From Candidatus Poribacteria bacterium (GTDB taxonomy: Bacteria > Poribacteria > WGA-4E > WGA-3G), in NCBI GenBank assembly GCA_028824685.1, contig JAPPCZ010000044.1, positions 59,473-123,472 on the forward strand: 64,000 nucleotides of DNA. The letters are read 5' to 3'. The notes beneath the pieces were generated by a model. It did not search any database. It saw nothing but the letters and a program-made list of their open reading frames with translations, and was not told the origin of the DNA. The position numbers and the translations under genes were made by a program. Each line of letters opens with the position of its first letter. The first letter of the stretch is position 1. Positions 24,349 through 35,122 of the stretch are shown here, in pieces.

Positions 24349-26148
24349 CTATAAGTACGTTCCACCTTTACTAACTCTCACCTCTGGCTTCCTGCGCGTC
24401 TCTGGTTCATTAATCAATGCCCGAATATTGACGATTTTTTCACCTTTTCTACCAGAAATCTTTGCCCAATCATCTGGATTCGTGGTGTTCGGTAGATCCT
24501 CGTTTTCATGATATTCTTCTCGAATAGCGGCTTTTATATCGTCAAGCGAAATTCCTTTTTCTTTCCCTTCCGAATCGATTAAGCGTTTAATTGCCGTCTT
24601 CTTTGCGCGTGAAACAATGTTCCTAATCATCGCTCCGCTCACAAAATCCTTGAAAAAGAGGGTTTCGCGTTCCCCACGCGTGTATGTTACCTCAATAAAC
24701 TTATTATCATCTGTGGTAGCGTACATTTCGTCCACAGCCCCAGAAATGAGATGTTCTGAAATACTATCAGTGTTACCATCAAATTTATCTATTTCTTCTT
24801 TCGCGAACGGCAAGTCCGGTGTTAAATAGATAGCAAATATATCTTTAGCACCGTCCATGTTGGGGCGATCAATCTTTATTTTTATGTCAAGTCTACCCGG
24901 TCTCAAAACAGCTGGGTCAAGGAGGTCTTGTCGATTACTTGCACCGATTACAATTACATCGCGTAAATTTTCTACACCGTCAATCTCGGCAAGGAACTGT
25001 GGCACCAATGTAGACTCCATGTCTGATGAAATTCCCATGCCACGCGAACGGAACAGTGAATCCATTTCATCAAAGAAGATAACAACAGGATACCCTTCTT
25101 TCGACTTGTCACGTGCTTTTTGGAAAACTTCTCGTATTTTTCTTTCGGTTTCACCGACATACTTATTAAGCAACTCGGGCCCTTTGATGTTTATAAAATA
25201 GCCTCTAACGTCATCTCTACCGGTCTTTTGCCGGATGCTTTCAGCGAGATTATTCGCTACCGCTCGTGCTATCAATGTTTTTCCACATCCTGGAGGTCCA
25301 TACAGCAGCACACCTTTCGGAGGAGTCAGATCAAATTCGCGGTACTCATTAGGGTACAGATAGGGCATTTCAATGGCATCTCGAATCGCCTCTATCTGTG
25401 TATCCAATCCACCGATGTCCGCATAACTTATATCCGGCACTTCTTCAAGAAGTAGGTCATCAAGTTCGCGCTTTGGCAGTTTTTCAAGGAGCATCCCACT
25501 GGTATGATTCAGCAAAACGCTATCCCCTGTCTTTAAAGGTTCGTCTTTCAAAGCGGCGGAAACGCGTACAACCTGCTCTTCATCTGTACGGAGATTTACA
25601 ATAGCGCGATCAGATTCAAGCACCTCTTTTATCTTGACAACATCCCCGTGTTTTTCAGGCGGTTTGATGGCAACGACATTTAAGCCACTATTAACAATGA
25701 CTTCTTGCCCTACCTCTATTTGATCCGCTTTGATGGCCGGATCAAGATTCACACGCCATTTTTTCCCGCTGATGTCAACATCAATCGTGTTATCATCATT
25801 CGCTCCGAGAAAAATACCGTAGTTGTTCGGAGGCGCGCTCAGCTGCTTGACTTTTTCCTTTAGAAGTTCAAGTTTTTCCTTTGCCTCTTGGAGCGTAGTT
25901 GTCAGTTTGCGGTTACGTCTGTGTGCCTGCATGAGTTCGCGTGTCATTTCATACAAGCGCGCGTCCACATCCTCATCCGGGGCAGCCCTGAGTTGCCTTC
26001 TCAGATCCTCTACCTCGTTTTGAAGCATTTCTATCTGCCAATTCAACTCGCGAATCTGCTGCGGATGGTCAACCGTATTATCTGATTCCATTCCTTCAAT
26101 ATCAGATTTTTTTAGCAATTCAGATGAAGTTTCTCTTTTGCCAGCCAT
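24349..26148 (-). CDS. mpa: Proteasomal AAA ATPase Mpa/ARC
   Basis: 599 residues from ATG at 26148. It unfolds pupylated proteins and feeds them to the 20S core. Order of parts: N-terminal coiled coil (IRELNWQIEMLQNEVEDLRR, residues 35-95) that binds Pup; two OB-type domains to about 240; AAA core with Walker A GPPGCGKTL near 281 and Walker B VVIFFDEMDSLF near 352; and a C-terminus ending GGTYL, whose penultimate Tyr fits the motif that docks ATPases on the alpha ring. A GTG five codons upstream is possible. Its own promoter is at 26232-26260. Confidence 0.94.
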   Translation of the reverse strand: MAGKRETSSELLKKSDIEGMESDNTVDHPQQIRELNWQIEMLQNEVEDLRRQLRAAPDEDVDARLYEMTRELMQAHRRNRKLTTTLQEAKEKLELLKEKVKQLSAPPNNYGIFLGANDDNTIDVDISGKKWRVNLDPAIKADQIEVGQEVIVNSGLNVVAIKPPEKHGDVVKIKEVLESDRAIVNLRTDEEQVVRVSAALKDEPLKTGDSVLLNHTSGMLLEKLPKRELDDLLLEEVPDISYADIGGLDTQIEAIRDAIEMPYLYPNEYREFDLTPPKGVLLYGPPGCGKTLIARAVANNLAESIRQKTGRDDVRGYFINIKGPELLNKYVGETERKIREVFQKARDKSKEGYPVVIFFDEMDSLFRSRGMGISSDMESTLVPQFLAEIDGVENLRDVIVIGASNRQDLLDPAVLRPGRLDIKIKIDRPNMDGAKDIFAIYLTPDLPFAKEEIDKFDGNTDSISEHLISGAVDEMYATTDDNKFIEVTYTRGERETLFFKDFVSGAMIRNIVSRAKKTAIKRLIDSEGKEKGISLDDIKAAIREEYHENEDLPNTTNPDDWAKISGRKGEKIVNIRALINEPETRRKPEVRVSKGGTYL

Positions 26149-26198
26149 ACGACAAGTTCTCACTTTCTATTGAAAAGATTGATGGTATAGTAGACAAA

Positions 26199-26220
26199 AG
26201 CCGGTTTTTTATAACCGACT
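26199..26220 (-). promoter_or_regulatory. Leader hairpin at the 5' end of the mpa transcript
   Basis: On the minus strand AGTCGGTT (26213-26220), loop ATAAAA, AACCGGCT (26199-26206), followed by TTTG. It falls within the first 30 bases after the predicted start of transcription, so it may protect the mRNA 5' end or act as a weak attenuator. Confidence 0.4.
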
Positions 26221-26231
26221 CTTACGCATAA

Positions 26232-26260
26232 AGTATAACATGTTGTAAATTTTACATCAA
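26232..26260 (-). promoter_or_regulatory. Promoter for mpa and probably the proteasome operon
   Basis: Minus strand TTGATG (26255-26260), 17-base spacer, TATACT (26232-26237), about 85 bases upstream of the mpa ATG. Confidence 0.6.
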
Positions 26261-26362
26261 GAAAAAACAATCTATAATATTGAACATCCTTCTATGAGTT
26301 CTGTATCATTTGGAAAACAGACAGTTGATAGTGATTATCCTAATTCTTAAAATTCGCCGTCA

Positions 26363-27508
26363 TCAGAATTTTTCATCGTCGTTTTCAGTTGCATCCTCAA
26401 ATTCTGTATCAACTTCCTCATCAACAAAATCAACACCCGGAATTTCACCTGCTCCAGATTGAGAAAGTGAACCGAAGTTTTCCCTAATCTTTTTATCCAG
26501 TTCAGCCACCACTTCGGGATTTTGCTCTAAATAGGTTTTCACATTATTTCGTCCTTGACCTATCCGTTCGTTGTTATATGAGAACCATGAACCTCTTTTA
26601 TCAATTAACCCATTCTCAACAGCGATGTCTAAAAGGGTACCCTCTTTAGAAATACCTTTGCCAAAAGTCACATCAAATTCCGCTTCTCTGAATGGCGGCG
26701 CGACCTTGTTTTTCACCACCCTGACCTGAACTCTGTTTCCAAGTACCTCTTGTCCTTCTTTTATCTGTTGTGGGCGCCGAATTTCCAATCGCACAGAGGC
26801 ATGAAACTTCAGCGCAAGTCCGCCAGGCGTTGTATCTGGATTACCAAACATAATACCGATTTTTTGGCGGATCTGGTTAGTGAAAATGACACATGTTTTC
26901 GACTTGTTTGTCACCCCCGATAGTTTTCTTAACGCCTTGGACATCAAGCGCGGGAGCAGCCCGACATGTGCATCACCCATTTCGCCTTCAACTTCTGCTT
27001 GTGGTGTTAAGGCAGCCACCGAATCTATAATCACAACGTCAATCGCACCGCTTCGAATAAGCGTTTCCACAATCTCTAATGCTTGTTCTCCAGCATCCGG
27101 TTGCGAAATCAATAGGTTTTCGAGGTTGACACCAATGCTGCGAGCGTAAGTCGTATCCAAGGCATGTTCGACGTCAATAAATGCTGCGATTCCGCCCATT
27201 TTCTGTGCTTCCGCCACAATGTGGAGTGCCAACGTGGTTTTTCCTGTTCCTTCATGCCCAAAAATTTCTATAATTCTGCCTCGCGGAACACCGCCAACAC
27301 CTAATGCCATATCAAGCGAAAGGGCTCCAGTTGGAATTACTTCAACCGGGACAACTTCGTTATCAGTAAAACGCATAATTGCGCCTTTTCCATAAGCACG
27401 TTCTACTTGAGAAATAGCTTGGTCAACAGCCTTCTTTTTTTCATCAGCGGCTTTTTTGTCTTCCGGATTTTCTCCATTTTCGTTTTTTTTCTGATCGTCA
27501 TTTGCCAT
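26363..27508 (-). CDS. recA: Recombinase RecA
   Basis: 381 residues. RecA forms filaments on single-stranded DNA for strand exchange and triggers the SOS response. A charged N-terminal extension of about 25 residues precedes the usual start [20 protein letters not shown]. Walker [10 protein letters not shown] is at 84-92, Walker [14 protein letters not shown] near 160, and loop L2 includes [20 protein letters not shown]. The acidic tail is [16 protein letters not shown] at 27508 follows AAGGAGAAAGCCGATA. It overlaps the thpR stop by 11 bases. No SOS box was recognised upstream, so it is probably read from further up the operon. Confidence 0.97.
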   Translation of the reverse strand: MANDDQKKNENGENPEDKKAADEKKKAVDQAISQVERAYGKGAIMRFTDNEVVPVEVIPTGALSLDMALGVGGVPRGRIIEIFGHEGTGKTTLALHIVAEAQKMGGIAAFIDVEHALDTTYARSIGVNLENLLISQPDAGEQALEIVETLIRSGAIDVVIIDSVAALTPQAEVEGEMGDAHVGLLPRLMSKALRKLSGVTNKSKTCVIFTNQIRQKIGIMFGNPDTTPGGLALKFHASVRLEIRRPQQIKEGQEVLGNRVQVRVVKNKVAPPFREAEFDVTFGKGISKEGTLLDIAVENGLIDKRGSWFSYNNERIGQGRNNVKTYLEQNPEVVAELDKKIRENFGSLSQSGAGEIPGVDFVDEEVDTEFEDATENDDEKF

Positions 27509-28091
27509 TATCGGCTTTCTCCTTATTGAATTCACAAATTTTTAACGGGATATAAACCGCACCACTGGGATGTAATTCACTTTTGACAAGCGTAATTTTA
27601 TCGACTGTCAACAAAGCCCCGTCAATGGTTTCAAATTTCTTAAATATACTGATAAAAGAATTCAAATTCACTTGGTTTCTTAGTCGCGCGAGTGTTAAAT
27701 GAGGGTGGAACCGGGTGTCATTTGAATATCCGAATTTCACAAGTTCCTGATTTACAGCACTCGCTAATTTTGTTATTGGCACTTCTCCTTGTTTTAAACC
27801 CACCCATAAAACACGTGGACGCGCCAAATTTGGAAATGCTCCTATCCCGCCAATTTCGATAGAAAATGGTGTTTGACTTTCCGCTATCTTTTGTAATGCT
27901 GCACTAATCTCATTGATATTACGGTCCTCTACATCTCCAAGGAACTTCAAAGTGAAATGAAAATTGCCTTGCTTCGTCCACGATGCTTTTTCAATCTTCG
28001 GACGAAACGCATTTTGAACCTCTACTAATAAAGCCTGAATTCTTTCTGGTATCTCAATAGCAGCAAAACACCGGATTAAATCAGGTTTCAT
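27498..28091 (-). CDS. thpR: RNA 2',3'-cyclic phosphodiesterase (LigT/ThpR)
   Basis: 197 residues of the 2H phosphoesterase family, which opens RNA 2',3'-cyclic phosphates. Two HxTL motifs are visible: HFTLKFLG with His at residue 45, and HPHLTLARL near 128. [13 protein letters not shown] at the start is typical. ATG at 28091 with AGGTGG upstream. Gene order pgsA, thpR, recA is common in bacteria. Note that rtcB, another enzyme acting on cyclic phosphate ends, lies elsewhere in the window. Confidence 0.93.
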   Translation of the reverse strand: MKPDLIRCFAAIEIPERIQALLVEVQNAFRPKIEKASWTKQGNFHFTLKFLGDVEDRNINEISAALQKIAESQTPFSIEIGGIGAFPNLARPRVLWVGLKQGEVPITKLASAVNQELVKFGYSNDTRFHPHLTLARLRNQVNLNSFISIFKKFETIDGALLTVDKITLVKSELHPSGAVYIPLKICEFNKEKADNGK

Positions 28092-28127
28092 CAAGACCAC
28101 CTAAAATAACAAACTTCAACACAATTG

Positions 28128-28715
28128 CTAAACCGAGAACGCTTTTCGATTACCATATACAAATTCTAAACCGGAGGCAACTGTCAACACCAAAGGGAGA
28201 TACATCATAAAATAAATCGGTCCGTGAGGTTGAACAACATATTGAGAATTTTCAAAAAAAACAAGTAAAACCAAACTTATAGTTATCACTATGACTTGGG
28301 AAGTGGTCTTGTATTTGCCCCACCGATTTGCTGATATAACCTCACCATGTTTTGCTACACACAGGATTCGCAGCGCTGTGACAATTACTTCACGTCCAAG
28401 GATAACCAACACCATCCATATTGGAATTAAACTTACCCCATCATCTAAGTGTTCAGACTGAAAAAGATAGAAACTTATCAGTGCAGTACCTACCAAAATC
28501 TTGTCAACGATCGAATCCATGAAACTGCCGAAACTGGTAACACCTTGCTTTCGGGCAATTATACCATCAAGATAATCTGTCAAAGCTGCCAATCCGAAAA
28601 TGATTGCTGCAGGTAACATCAATTTTGCACGAAAGAAAAAAAAGAAAGGTAGTGTCAACAGTAGCCGTGAAAACGTAAGGAGATTTGCCAACCGTAAAAA
28701 GGGATGAAAATTCAT
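28128..28715 (-). CDS. pgsA: CDP-diacylglycerol--glycerol-3-phosphate 3-phosphatidyltransferase
   Basis: 195-residue membrane enzyme that makes phosphatidylglycerol phosphate. The CDP-alcohol phosphotransferase signature is seen as DYLDGIIARKQ, then GSFMDSIVDK (roughly residues 46-70). Several hydrophobic segments follow. It sits 36 bases upstream of thpR and 6 bases after the LolA-like gene, so these form one transcription unit. Confidence 0.93.
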   Translation of the reverse strand: MNFHPFLRLANLLTFSRLLLTLPFFFFFRAKLMLPAAIIFGLAALTDYLDGIIARKQGVTSFGSFMDSIVDKILVGTALISFYLFQSEHLDDGVSLIPIWMVLVILGREVIVTALRILCVAKHGEVISANRWGKYKTTSQVIVITISLVLLVFFENSQYVVQPHGPIYFMMYLPLVLTVASGLEFVYGNRKAFSV

Positions 28716-28721
28716 AAGTCC

Positions 28722-29426
28722 TTATTTATCAGAAAGATCAATCACCTCTGCCCCTTTAGGAATAACGAATTTGAATGCATTTGGGGATAATTTTTTATCT
28801 CGCTGTATTTTAGATAACTTTACAATTACGTTTCGACGGCTTCCATCTTCATACTCAATCACATGACCAAATTGGACGGGAAGCCACTCACCTTCTTTGA
28901 CCCAAATTCCGAATATCTCTTTTACATCGCCATGGGGTCTATTCACTGGACTGTCTTTTGGGGTTAACTGAATTTGATGGACACCTTTTGAGTTCGCTGC
29001 ATCATCAGGAACTAATTTCATATCCCACTTCTCTGATAGTCCGTCAAGTGATTCTCCCATTCCAGGTAAGAGTTCACGCCGCCGGGCATCATTTAATTTC
29101 TGTTTATTGACTTGATTAATTACTCGGGCATAAGACCATGCGTAAGTACCATCTAAAACAATAGTTTTTATAATTTTATCAGGGTCTTTATGATCTACGT
29201 ATTCTTTACGGAGTAGGTTAGGTTTGCCAAAAGTAAATTGCCCGTGAGCAACGCCTTTTCTCGTTTTGTATAGTGTGATCTCTTCAAAGTCTGCACTAAA
29301 GTTTTTCGAGTTTTCATAAGCCGTTTTAAAATTCGTGTAGATTTCATCTACTGTATAGGTATACCCACTGTAGACGAAGCAAAGTAAAAAGCAGAGTAGA
29401 ACAAAGCTCCAATACAAGAACTTCAC
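28722..29426 (-). CDS. LolA-like outer-membrane lipoprotein carrier
   Basis: 234 residues from a GTG at 29426 with AGGAG placed 7 bases upstream; the longer frame would put 18 charged residues ahead of the signal peptide. Signal segment FLYWSFVLLCFLLCFVYSGY. The mature part has the LolA pattern: FSADFEEITLYKTRKGVAHG, FTFGKPNLLRKEYV, TIVLDGTYAWSYARVINQV and a strand-rich C-terminus with IFGIWVKEGEWLP. LolA shuttles lipoproteins across the periplasm, consistent with a diderm host. Confidence 0.8.
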   Translation of the reverse strand: MKFLYWSFVLLCFLLCFVYSGYTYTVDEIYTNFKTAYENSKNFSADFEEITLYKTRKGVAHGQFTFGKPNLLRKEYVDHKDPDKIIKTIVLDGTYAWSYARVINQVNKQKLNDARRRELLPGMGESLDGLSEKWDMKLVPDDAANSKGVHQIQLTPKDSPVNRPHGDVKEIFGIWVKEGEWLPVQFGHVIEYEDGSRRNVIVKLSKIQRDKKLSPNAFKFVIPKGAEVIDLSDK

Positions 29427-29488
29427 GTCAATTCTCCTATTTGGTAAATGGGATACTTTTTTAATAAAATAGTATAGCACACGCTATT

Positions 29489-29977
29489 TTACATGTCAAT
29501 GGAATTTTTGCCCTTTTCTACCTGAATCACTTTCTCAATGTCTGACTCTAAAACATGCAACCGTGTCCAATCAGTCAGTTCAACCTCTACAGTATTTGGA
29601 TCATCCAAAGCACAGTTGACAAGACGTTCTAAAACATTCGCGACTTGTGGTTCACGAAATACTGCTTGGAACCAGATACTAAATGCTTTGAGCGCATCGG
29701 ACGACTCCGAAAAAACCCAGAAAACTACTCGACAAAAATCCAGCCCTTCGTCAATCAATTGCTGTGAAATCCATACATCTTCGGGAAATTGATGAAAAAG
29801 TGGCAATAGATCTGCAATTATAAGAAGTGAATCCTGATTGAGATAGGTAATTTCTGGTAAAATATCGAAATGAATCGCGTATTTGTGGGCTTCAAGTAAA
29901 TTTGCAGGACCTTGATTCTGTATCAAATCTTCTTTTGTGTTCTGCAATAGATTTGTCTCCTTAATTCGTGTTTTCAA
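29489..29977 (-). CDS. Conserved-looking hypothetical protein
   Basis: 162 residues, not recognised. No signal peptide, membrane segment or known motif. It is rich in acidic and hydrophobic residues with helical stretches (LLIIADLLPLFHQFPEDVWI, ALKAFSIWFQAVFREPQVAN). It lies 62 bases upstream of the LolA-like gene on the same strand and is probably the first gene of that operon. The divergent metH promoter lies within 35 bases of its start. Confidence 0.6.
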   Translation of the reverse strand: MKTRIKETNLLQNTKEDLIQNQGPANLLEAHKYAIHFDILPEITYLNQDSLLIIADLLPLFHQFPEDVWISQQLIDEGLDFCRVVFWVFSESSDALKAFSIWFQAVFREPQVANVLERLVNCALDDPNTVEVELTDWTRLHVLESDIEKVIQVEKGKNSIDM

Positions 29978-30009
29978 TGTTTCTATCGTTGATTAAATTT
30001 GAAATGAAA

Positions 30010-30038
30010 TGGACATAATGCTCTGCTCGTGTTATAAT
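30010..30038 (+). promoter_or_regulatory. Promoter for metH
   Basis: TGGACA (30010-30015), 17 bases, TATAAT (30033-30038). The leader would be only about 30 bases, so no cobalamin riboswitch fits. Confidence 0.75.
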
Positions 30039-30075
30039 ATATAGGGCACAATTACCTAACAAACAAGGAAAAAAT

Positions 30076-33000
30076 ATGGCAGATTCTGAACGGATAATAC
30101 ATCTAAAAAATGAACTAAAGAATAGGATACTGGTCCTTGATGGTGCAATGGGTTCGCTTTTGCAAACCTATCGACTCACGGAAGACGATTTTCGAGGTGA
30201 TCAGTTTGCCAATCATCCCTCCGAACTCAAAGGGTATAATGACCTGCTCTCTATCACACAACCTCATATTGTGCGTGAAATACACACAAATTACTGTCAG
30301 GCAGGCGCTGACATTATTGAGACAAATACCTTTACCAGCACATCCGTTTCGATGGCAGACTACCAACTTGAGGATCATGCGTATCAAGTAAACTACGCCG
30401 CAGCACAAATTGCACGTGAGGTCGCAGATAAATGGTCATCGCCAGAAAAACCTCGATTCGTTGCGGGAAGTATGGGACCTACCAATCGCAGCTGCTCTAT
30501 CTCACCGAACGTGAATGACCCTGGATACCGAAATATTACATTTTCACAACTTGTATCTGCCTATACTACGCAAGCTGAGGGCTTAATTGATGGCGGTGCT
30601 GATTTCCTCCTCGTTGAAACCGTCATGGACACACTTAATTGTAAAGCAGCACTTTTTGCCATACAAACCCTTGCTGAAACACGAGGATTTGAAATTCCCC
30701 TGATTGTCTCATCAGACAGAAGCGGCGGCGGTGGACGCAACCTGTCAGGGCAAACGGTTGAGGCTTTCTGGAACTCTGTCCGACACACAAACCTACTCGC
30801 TGTAGGATTGAACTGCGGGTTCGGCGCACAACAGATCCGACCCTATTTAGCAGAAATGGCGAAACTCGCGGATATTCCTATGATCTGCTATCCGAACGCT
30901 GGACTCCCGAATGAACTTGGACACTACACACAAACGCCAGAGGAAATGGGAAATTGGATGCACGAATTCGCACAAAACGGATTTGTCAATATCGTTGGCA
31001 GTTGCTGTGGTAGTCAACCGGAACATATTGAAACCATCGTCAAAGTTGCAGCAGAATACCCTCCCAGACAACCCGAACCTCAAGAACGCGCTTGCAGATT
31101 GAGCGGCTTAGAGGCATTCAACATCACCCCTGACTCTCTCTTTGTTAACGTAGGTGAACGGACAAACGTAACAGGTTCCCGACGCTTCGCGACACTTATT
31201 AAAAAAGAAGATTATGAGACAGCATTAGAGGTGGCGCGTGATCAGGTAGAAAATGGTGCACAAATCATTGACATTAATATGGACGCTGGCATGTTAGATG
31301 CTGAAACTGCAATTGTCAAGTTCTTAAACCTAATTGCAGCTGAACCGGATATCAGTCGCGTGCCTATTATGTTAGATTCCAGCAAATGGGAGGTAATTGA
31401 GGCAGGTTTAGAATGTGTCCAGGGAAAAGGTGTCGTCAACTCAATTAGTTTAAAAGAGGGAGAGGATGACTTTTTACAAAAGGCACGACTTATCAGAAAA
31501 TATGGTGCAGCGGTTATCGTGATGGCATTTGACGAAGAGGGACAAGCAGACACTTTTGAACGCAAAGTGGAGATATGTCAAAGAGCGTATAAACTCTTGA
31601 CGGAAAAGGTAAACTTTCCACCAGAAGATATTATCTTTGATCCAAACATCTTTGCCGTTGCAACAGGCATTGAAGAACACAATGAATACGCACAAGCCTT
31701 TATAAAGGCTTGCAGAGAGATTAAAGAGACTTGTCCGTTCGCTTTGGTAAGCGGAGGAGTTAGCAATATCTCATTCGCTTTCCGTGGCAACGATACAGTG
31801 CGGGAAGCGATGCACGCTGCGTTTCTCTATCATGCTATCAATGCAGGCATGGATATGGGCATTGTGAACGCAGGTCAACTTGCTGTCTATGACGATCTAC
31901 CAAAACCATTGTTAGAAGCAGTAGAAGATGTCCTGTTTAATCGTAGAGAAGATGCTACAGATAGGCTTGTTAATCTCGCAAGTACGCTGCAAAGCAGAGG
32001 AAAGAAGAAGCGTGTCAACAAGGAATGGCGAAAGTTATCCGTTGAACAACGACTAAGTCATGCGCTCGTTGAAGGTATTACCGAATTCGTTGAAGCAGAT
32101 ACGGAGGAAGCGCGTCTTAAATATGAACGTCCTATACAGGTAATTGAAGGTCCTTTGATGGATGGGATGGACCGTGTCGGAGAACTCTTTGGTGATGGTA
32201 AAATGTTTCTGCCACAAGTCGTCAAAAGCGCACGGGTGATGAAAAAAGCTGTTGCACATCTGATTCCGTATATTGAAAAGGAACAAACTGAGGGCGGTAT
32301 TCAATCCAGAGGAAAGATTGTGATGGCAACAGTGAAAGGCGATGTTCACGACATCGGCAAAAACATTGTGGGCGTAGTATTAGGATGTAACAATTACGAT
32401 ATTATTGACCTTGGTGTGATGGTGGCAGCTGAAGACATTCTGGAAACGGCACGTAAAGAAAACGCTGATATGATCGGATTGAGTGGACTCATCACGCCAT
32501 CGTTAGACGAGATGGTGCACGTCGCTGAGGAGATGGAACGTGAAGGTTTTCGTATCCCATTACTTATTGGCGGTGCGACGACTTCAAAAGTGCATACCGC
32601 GGTCCAAATTGAACCCGCGTACAGCGGCGCAACGATTCATGTCAAAGATGCTTCCCGAAGTGTTGGCGTTGTCGGTAATCTAATGAACGATGAAAATCAA
32701 CAAGGTTTTGTTGATCAAACACGCGACGAGTATACTGAAATTCGGGAAAGACGCGCTAAAAACAGAAAACAAACTAATTTATTGCCTTTTGCCGTTGCAC
32801 AACAACGTAAATTCATTCCTGACTGGAAAAATTACCAACCACCAAAACCACACATGACCGGTATTAAGGTTTTTGATGATTATCCGTTGGCAAAACTTAT
32901 TGATTATATTGATTGGACACCTTTCTTTACGACATGGGGACTCACAGGAAAATATCCGAATATATTAGAAAACCCTGATATGGGTGCAGAAGCGCGAAAA

Positions 33001-33750
33001 CTCCTTGAGGATGCCAAAACACTTCTAAATCAAATCGTTGAACAGAAAAAGTTTTGTGCGCGTGCTGTGGTTGGTATTTTCCCTGCCAACGGTATCGGTG
33101 AAGGGACAGAGATATATGCCGATGAAGAAAGAGCAAGGGTTATTGCTACACTGCATCATCTGCGTCAGCAAACTGAGCAACCCTTCTCCAGACCGAACCT
33201 AAGCCTCGGTGATTTCATAGCACCGAAAGGGACATCTCTCCCAGATTATATTGGTGCGTTTGCAGTAACAACTGGCATCGGTGTTCCTGAACTTTGTGCA
33301 GAGTTTGAGCAAAAACAGGATGATTATAATAGCATCATGGCAAAGGCTTTGGCAGATCGGTTAGCGGAGGCTTTTGCAGAGTGTATGCATCAGCACGTCC
33401 GCACAGAGCTCTGGGGTTATGCAACTGATGAGTCATTAGATAACAATGCTTTGATTGCCGAAAAATATCGGGGGATTCGTCCTGCCCCGGGCTACCCTGC
33501 GTGTCCCGACCACAACCAAAAACGTGTTTTGTTCAATCTGCTAAACGCCACAGAAAATACTGGAATTTCTCTCACTGAGAGTCTTGCGATGTTTCCTGCA
33601 GCATCTGTGAGTGGATGGTATTATTCACATCCGGATGCGAAGTACTTTAGTATTGCGAGAATTGGGGAGGATCAGGTTGCAGATTATGCTGAACGAACAG
33701 AAATGGACATTGAAACGACAAGACGATGGTTAAAACCATTGCTTACATAA
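30076..33750 (+). CDS. metH: Cobalamin-dependent methionine synthase
   Basis: 1224 residues, the full four-module enzyme that methylates homocysteine from methyltetrahydrofolate. Homocysteine module: [18 protein letters not shown], and zinc ligands in GLNCGFG and GSCCGS (Cys310, Cys311). Pterin module: [14 protein letters not shown] near 357 and INMDAGMLD. Cobalamin module: [13 protein letters not shown], whose His at about 758 binds cobalt. Activation module binds S-adenosylmethionine: [15 protein letters not shown] and [14 protein letters not shown] near the C-terminus. No frameshift or missing motif. Ribosome site AAGGAAAAAAT. Confidence 0.97.
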   Translation: MADSERIIHLKNELKNRILVLDGAMGSLLQTYRLTEDDFRGDQFANHPSELKGYNDLLSITQPHIVREIHTNYCQAGADIIETNTFTSTSVSMADYQLEDHAYQVNYAAAQIAREVADKWSSPEKPRFVAGSMGPTNRSCSISPNVNDPGYRNITFSQLVSAYTTQAEGLIDGGADFLLVETVMDTLNCKAALFAIQTLAETRGFEIPLIVSSDRSGGGGRNLSGQTVEAFWNSVRHTNLLAVGLNCGFGAQQIRPYLAEMAKLADIPMICYPNAGLPNELGHYTQTPEEMGNWMHEFAQNGFVNIVGSCCGSQPEHIETIVKVAAEYPPRQPEPQERACRLSGLEAFNITPDSLFVNVGERTNVTGSRRFATLIKKEDYETALEVARDQVENGAQIIDINMDAGMLDAETAIVKFLNLIAAEPDISRVPIMLDSSKWEVIEAGLECVQGKGVVNSISLKEGEDDFLQKARLIRKYGAAVIVMAFDEEGQADTFERKVEICQRAYKLLTEKVNFPPEDIIFDPNIFAVATGIEEHNEYAQAFIKACREIKETCPFALVSGGVSNISFAFRGNDTVREAMHAAFLYHAINAGMDMGIVNAGQLAVYDDLPKPLLEAVEDVLFNRREDATDRLVNLASTLQSRGKKKRVNKEWRKLSVEQRLSHALVEGITEFVEADTEEARLKYERPIQVIEGPLMDGMDRVGELFGDGKMFLPQVVKSARVMKKAVAHLIPYIEKEQTEGGIQSRGKIVMATVKGDVHDIGKNIVGVVLGCNNYDIIDLGVMVAAEDILETARKENADMIGLSGLITPSLDEMVHVAEEMEREGFRIPLLIGGATTSKVHTAVQIEPAYSGATIHVKDASRSVGVVGNLMNDENQQGFVDQTRDEYTEIRERRAKNRKQTNLLPFAVAQQRKFIPDWKNYQPPKPHMTGIKVFDDYPLAKLIDYIDWTPFFTTWGLTGKYPNILENPDMGAEARKLLEDAKTLLNQIVEQKKFCARAVVGIFPANGIGEGTEIYADEERARVIATLHHLRQQTEQPFSRPNLSLGDFIAPKGTSLPDYIGAFAVTTGIGVPELCAEFEQKQDDYNSIMAKALADRLAEAFAECMHQHVRTELWGYATDESLDNNALIAEKYRGIRPAPGYPACPDHNQKRVLFNLLNATENTGISLTESLAMFPAASVSGWYYSHPDAKYFSIARIGEDQVADYAERTEMDIETTRRWLKPLLT

Positions 33751-33764
33751 ACCGTCTCACATAA

Positions 33765-34148
33765 TCATACATTATGCTCATGAATTCCAATCACATTTCC
33801 GCTCGGATCCTGCAACATAGCAAGTATTCCTCTGTTATCAGGAATTTCCTGGGGTGGAATAAGAATCTTGCCACCATGATTTTCTATTTTCTCAAGTGTC
33901 GCGTGAAGATCATCAACAAGGATATAAATCGTGACGTGATTTGAGAAATCCATATTGTCAGTTGTTGGAAAAATGTGTCCTTTTAACCCTCGATCCGGAG
34001 ACGCAATCACACCATAAATGCCTTTAGAAAACGGGATCATCTCCCAATCAAATTGATGAATCTCCCAATCAAAAAGGGAACGATAAAACTCAGCTAATGC
34101 CTCACCGTCTTTGCCAGCTATTTCAAAATGCGTAACAGGATTTCCCAT
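33765..34148 (-). CDS. VOC family (glyoxalase/bleomycin-resistance fold) protein 1 of 9
   Basis: 127 residues, one VOC domain. It starts MGNPVTHFEIAGKDGEALAE; then LKGHIFPTT and NHVTIYILVDDL provide likely metal or substrate positions, and DPSGNVIGIHEH closes the fold. VOC proteins use a divalent metal for isomerase, lyase or dioxygenase chemistry, or simply bind and sequester small molecules. Convergent with metH (14 bases between stops). Ribosome site AGGAGTAGATTTCA. Substrate unknown. Confidence 0.88.
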   Translation of the reverse strand: MGNPVTHFEIAGKDGEALAEFYRSLFDWEIHQFDWEMIPFSKGIYGVIASPDRGLKGHIFPTTDNMDFSNHVTIYILVDDLHATLEKIENHGGKILIPPQEIPDNRGILAMLQDPSGNVIGIHEHNV

Positions 34149-34159
34149 TGAAATCTACT

Positions 34160-34203
34160 CCTATAAAATAAAACAGAGTAGCGAAATACGTTCACTACTC
34201 TGT
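34160..34203 (-). terminator. Intrinsic terminator after VOC gene 2
   Basis: On the minus strand, a 9-bp stem with ACAGAGTAG and CTACTCTGT arms (34173-34203) is followed by TTTATTTTAT. It lies between VOC genes 2 and 1, so gene 1 is likely transcribed separately. Confidence 0.65.
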
Positions 34204-34247
34204 TCTTATCAATTCTAAAAGTCCGGAATTTACACTGTTTATATTAA

Positions 34248-34604
34248 CTATTGCTTATGTAGACCAATTAAGTTTCCGCCTGGGTCAGCAAACCAAGCAA
34301 ATGAACCCATGCCACCCGGAATTTCTGTTGGTGGGATGATAATCTTTCCGCCATTGCTCTCGACCTTTGCTACGGATACTTCAAGGTCCTCTACGGAAAT
34401 ATAAATTGTTACATGGTTTGTGGTTGGCATCTCATCGGTTGTTGGGAAAATATGTCCTTTTATGCCTTCATCTGGTGATGGATCACACAGATGAACACCG
34501 TTCGTTTCTGGTGATATTTCCCACCCAAAAAGAGAACGGTAAAACTCAGATAATTCCGCACCATTTTTTCCTGCTATTTCAAACCACATGACTGGATTGC
34601 CCAT
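34248..34604 (-). CDS. VOC family protein 2 of 9
   Basis: 118 residues, single VOC domain: MGNPVMWFEIAGKNGAELSE, IKGHIFPTTDEM, NHVTIYISVEDL and FADPGGNLIGLHKQ. The ribosome site AAAGGAGTATATACCA is almost the same as those of its neighbours, so control regions were duplicated together with the genes. Followed by an intrinsic terminator. Confidence 0.88.
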   Translation of the reverse strand: MGNPVMWFEIAGKNGAELSEFYRSLFGWEISPETNGVHLCDPSPDEGIKGHIFPTTDEMPTTNHVTIYISVEDLEVSVAKVESNGGKIIIPPTEIPGGMGSFAWFADPGGNLIGLHKQ

Positions 34605-34727
34605 TGGTATATACTCCTTTAAATTAAAAATGAAATTGATGCAAATATTTGATTTGCTTCTGATATTTATATATCATTGCATTGTTTAGGGTTAAAAATT
34701 TAATTCAAGTTTTGTGATACAATACAC

Positions 34728-35117
34728 CTATATTTGATGTAAACCAACAACGTTTCCGCTTGGGTCAAGGAACATTGCGATTGATCCCATGCCATCAGGA
34801 AGTACCTGCGGCGGCACGAGCGTTTTTCCACCATTACTCTCAATCTTTTCGAGTGTTTCTTGCAGGTCTTCAACTTGTATAAAAATTGAGACGCGATTGG
34901 AGAAATCCATATCATCAGATAACGGATAAATATGTCCTTTTATCCCTTTGTCGTCTAACGGTGGCGGTGTCGGATCAGTAGCAAAAATGTCGTTTGGGAA
35001 ATGGCTTGTTTTCCAACCAAATGGCAGAATTGTCCAATCAAACAGGTCGCGATAAAAATCACGCAACAATTCGCCTTGTTTGCTTGCTATTTCAAAATAC
35101 ATGACTGGATTACCCAT
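34728..35117 (-). CDS. VOC family protein 3 of 9
   Basis: 129 residues, single VOC domain: MGNPVMYFEIASKQGELLRD, WTILPFGWKTSHFP, a Pro-rich loop TPPPLDDKGIKGHIYPL not present in most copies, VSIFIQVEDL and FLDPSGNVVGLHQI. The start codon lies only 5 bases from the stop of VOC gene 4, so genes 4 and 3 are co-transcribed. Confidence 0.88.
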   Translation of the reverse strand: MGNPVMYFEIASKQGELLRDFYRDLFDWTILPFGWKTSHFPNDIFATDPTPPPLDDKGIKGHIYPLSDDMDFSNRVSIFIQVEDLQETLEKIESNGGKTLVPPQVLPDGMGSIAMFLDPSGNVVGLHQI

Positions 35118-35122
35118 TGATA

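Noticed and set aside
27509..28130. SOS box upstream of recA
   Set aside because: recA overlaps thpR and I recognise no symmetrical LexA-type operator in the preceding gap; control may lie further upstream.
29978..30075. Possible cobalamin riboswitch before metH
   Set aside because: The promoter leaves only about 30 untranslated bases, and no B12-box-like sequence is present.
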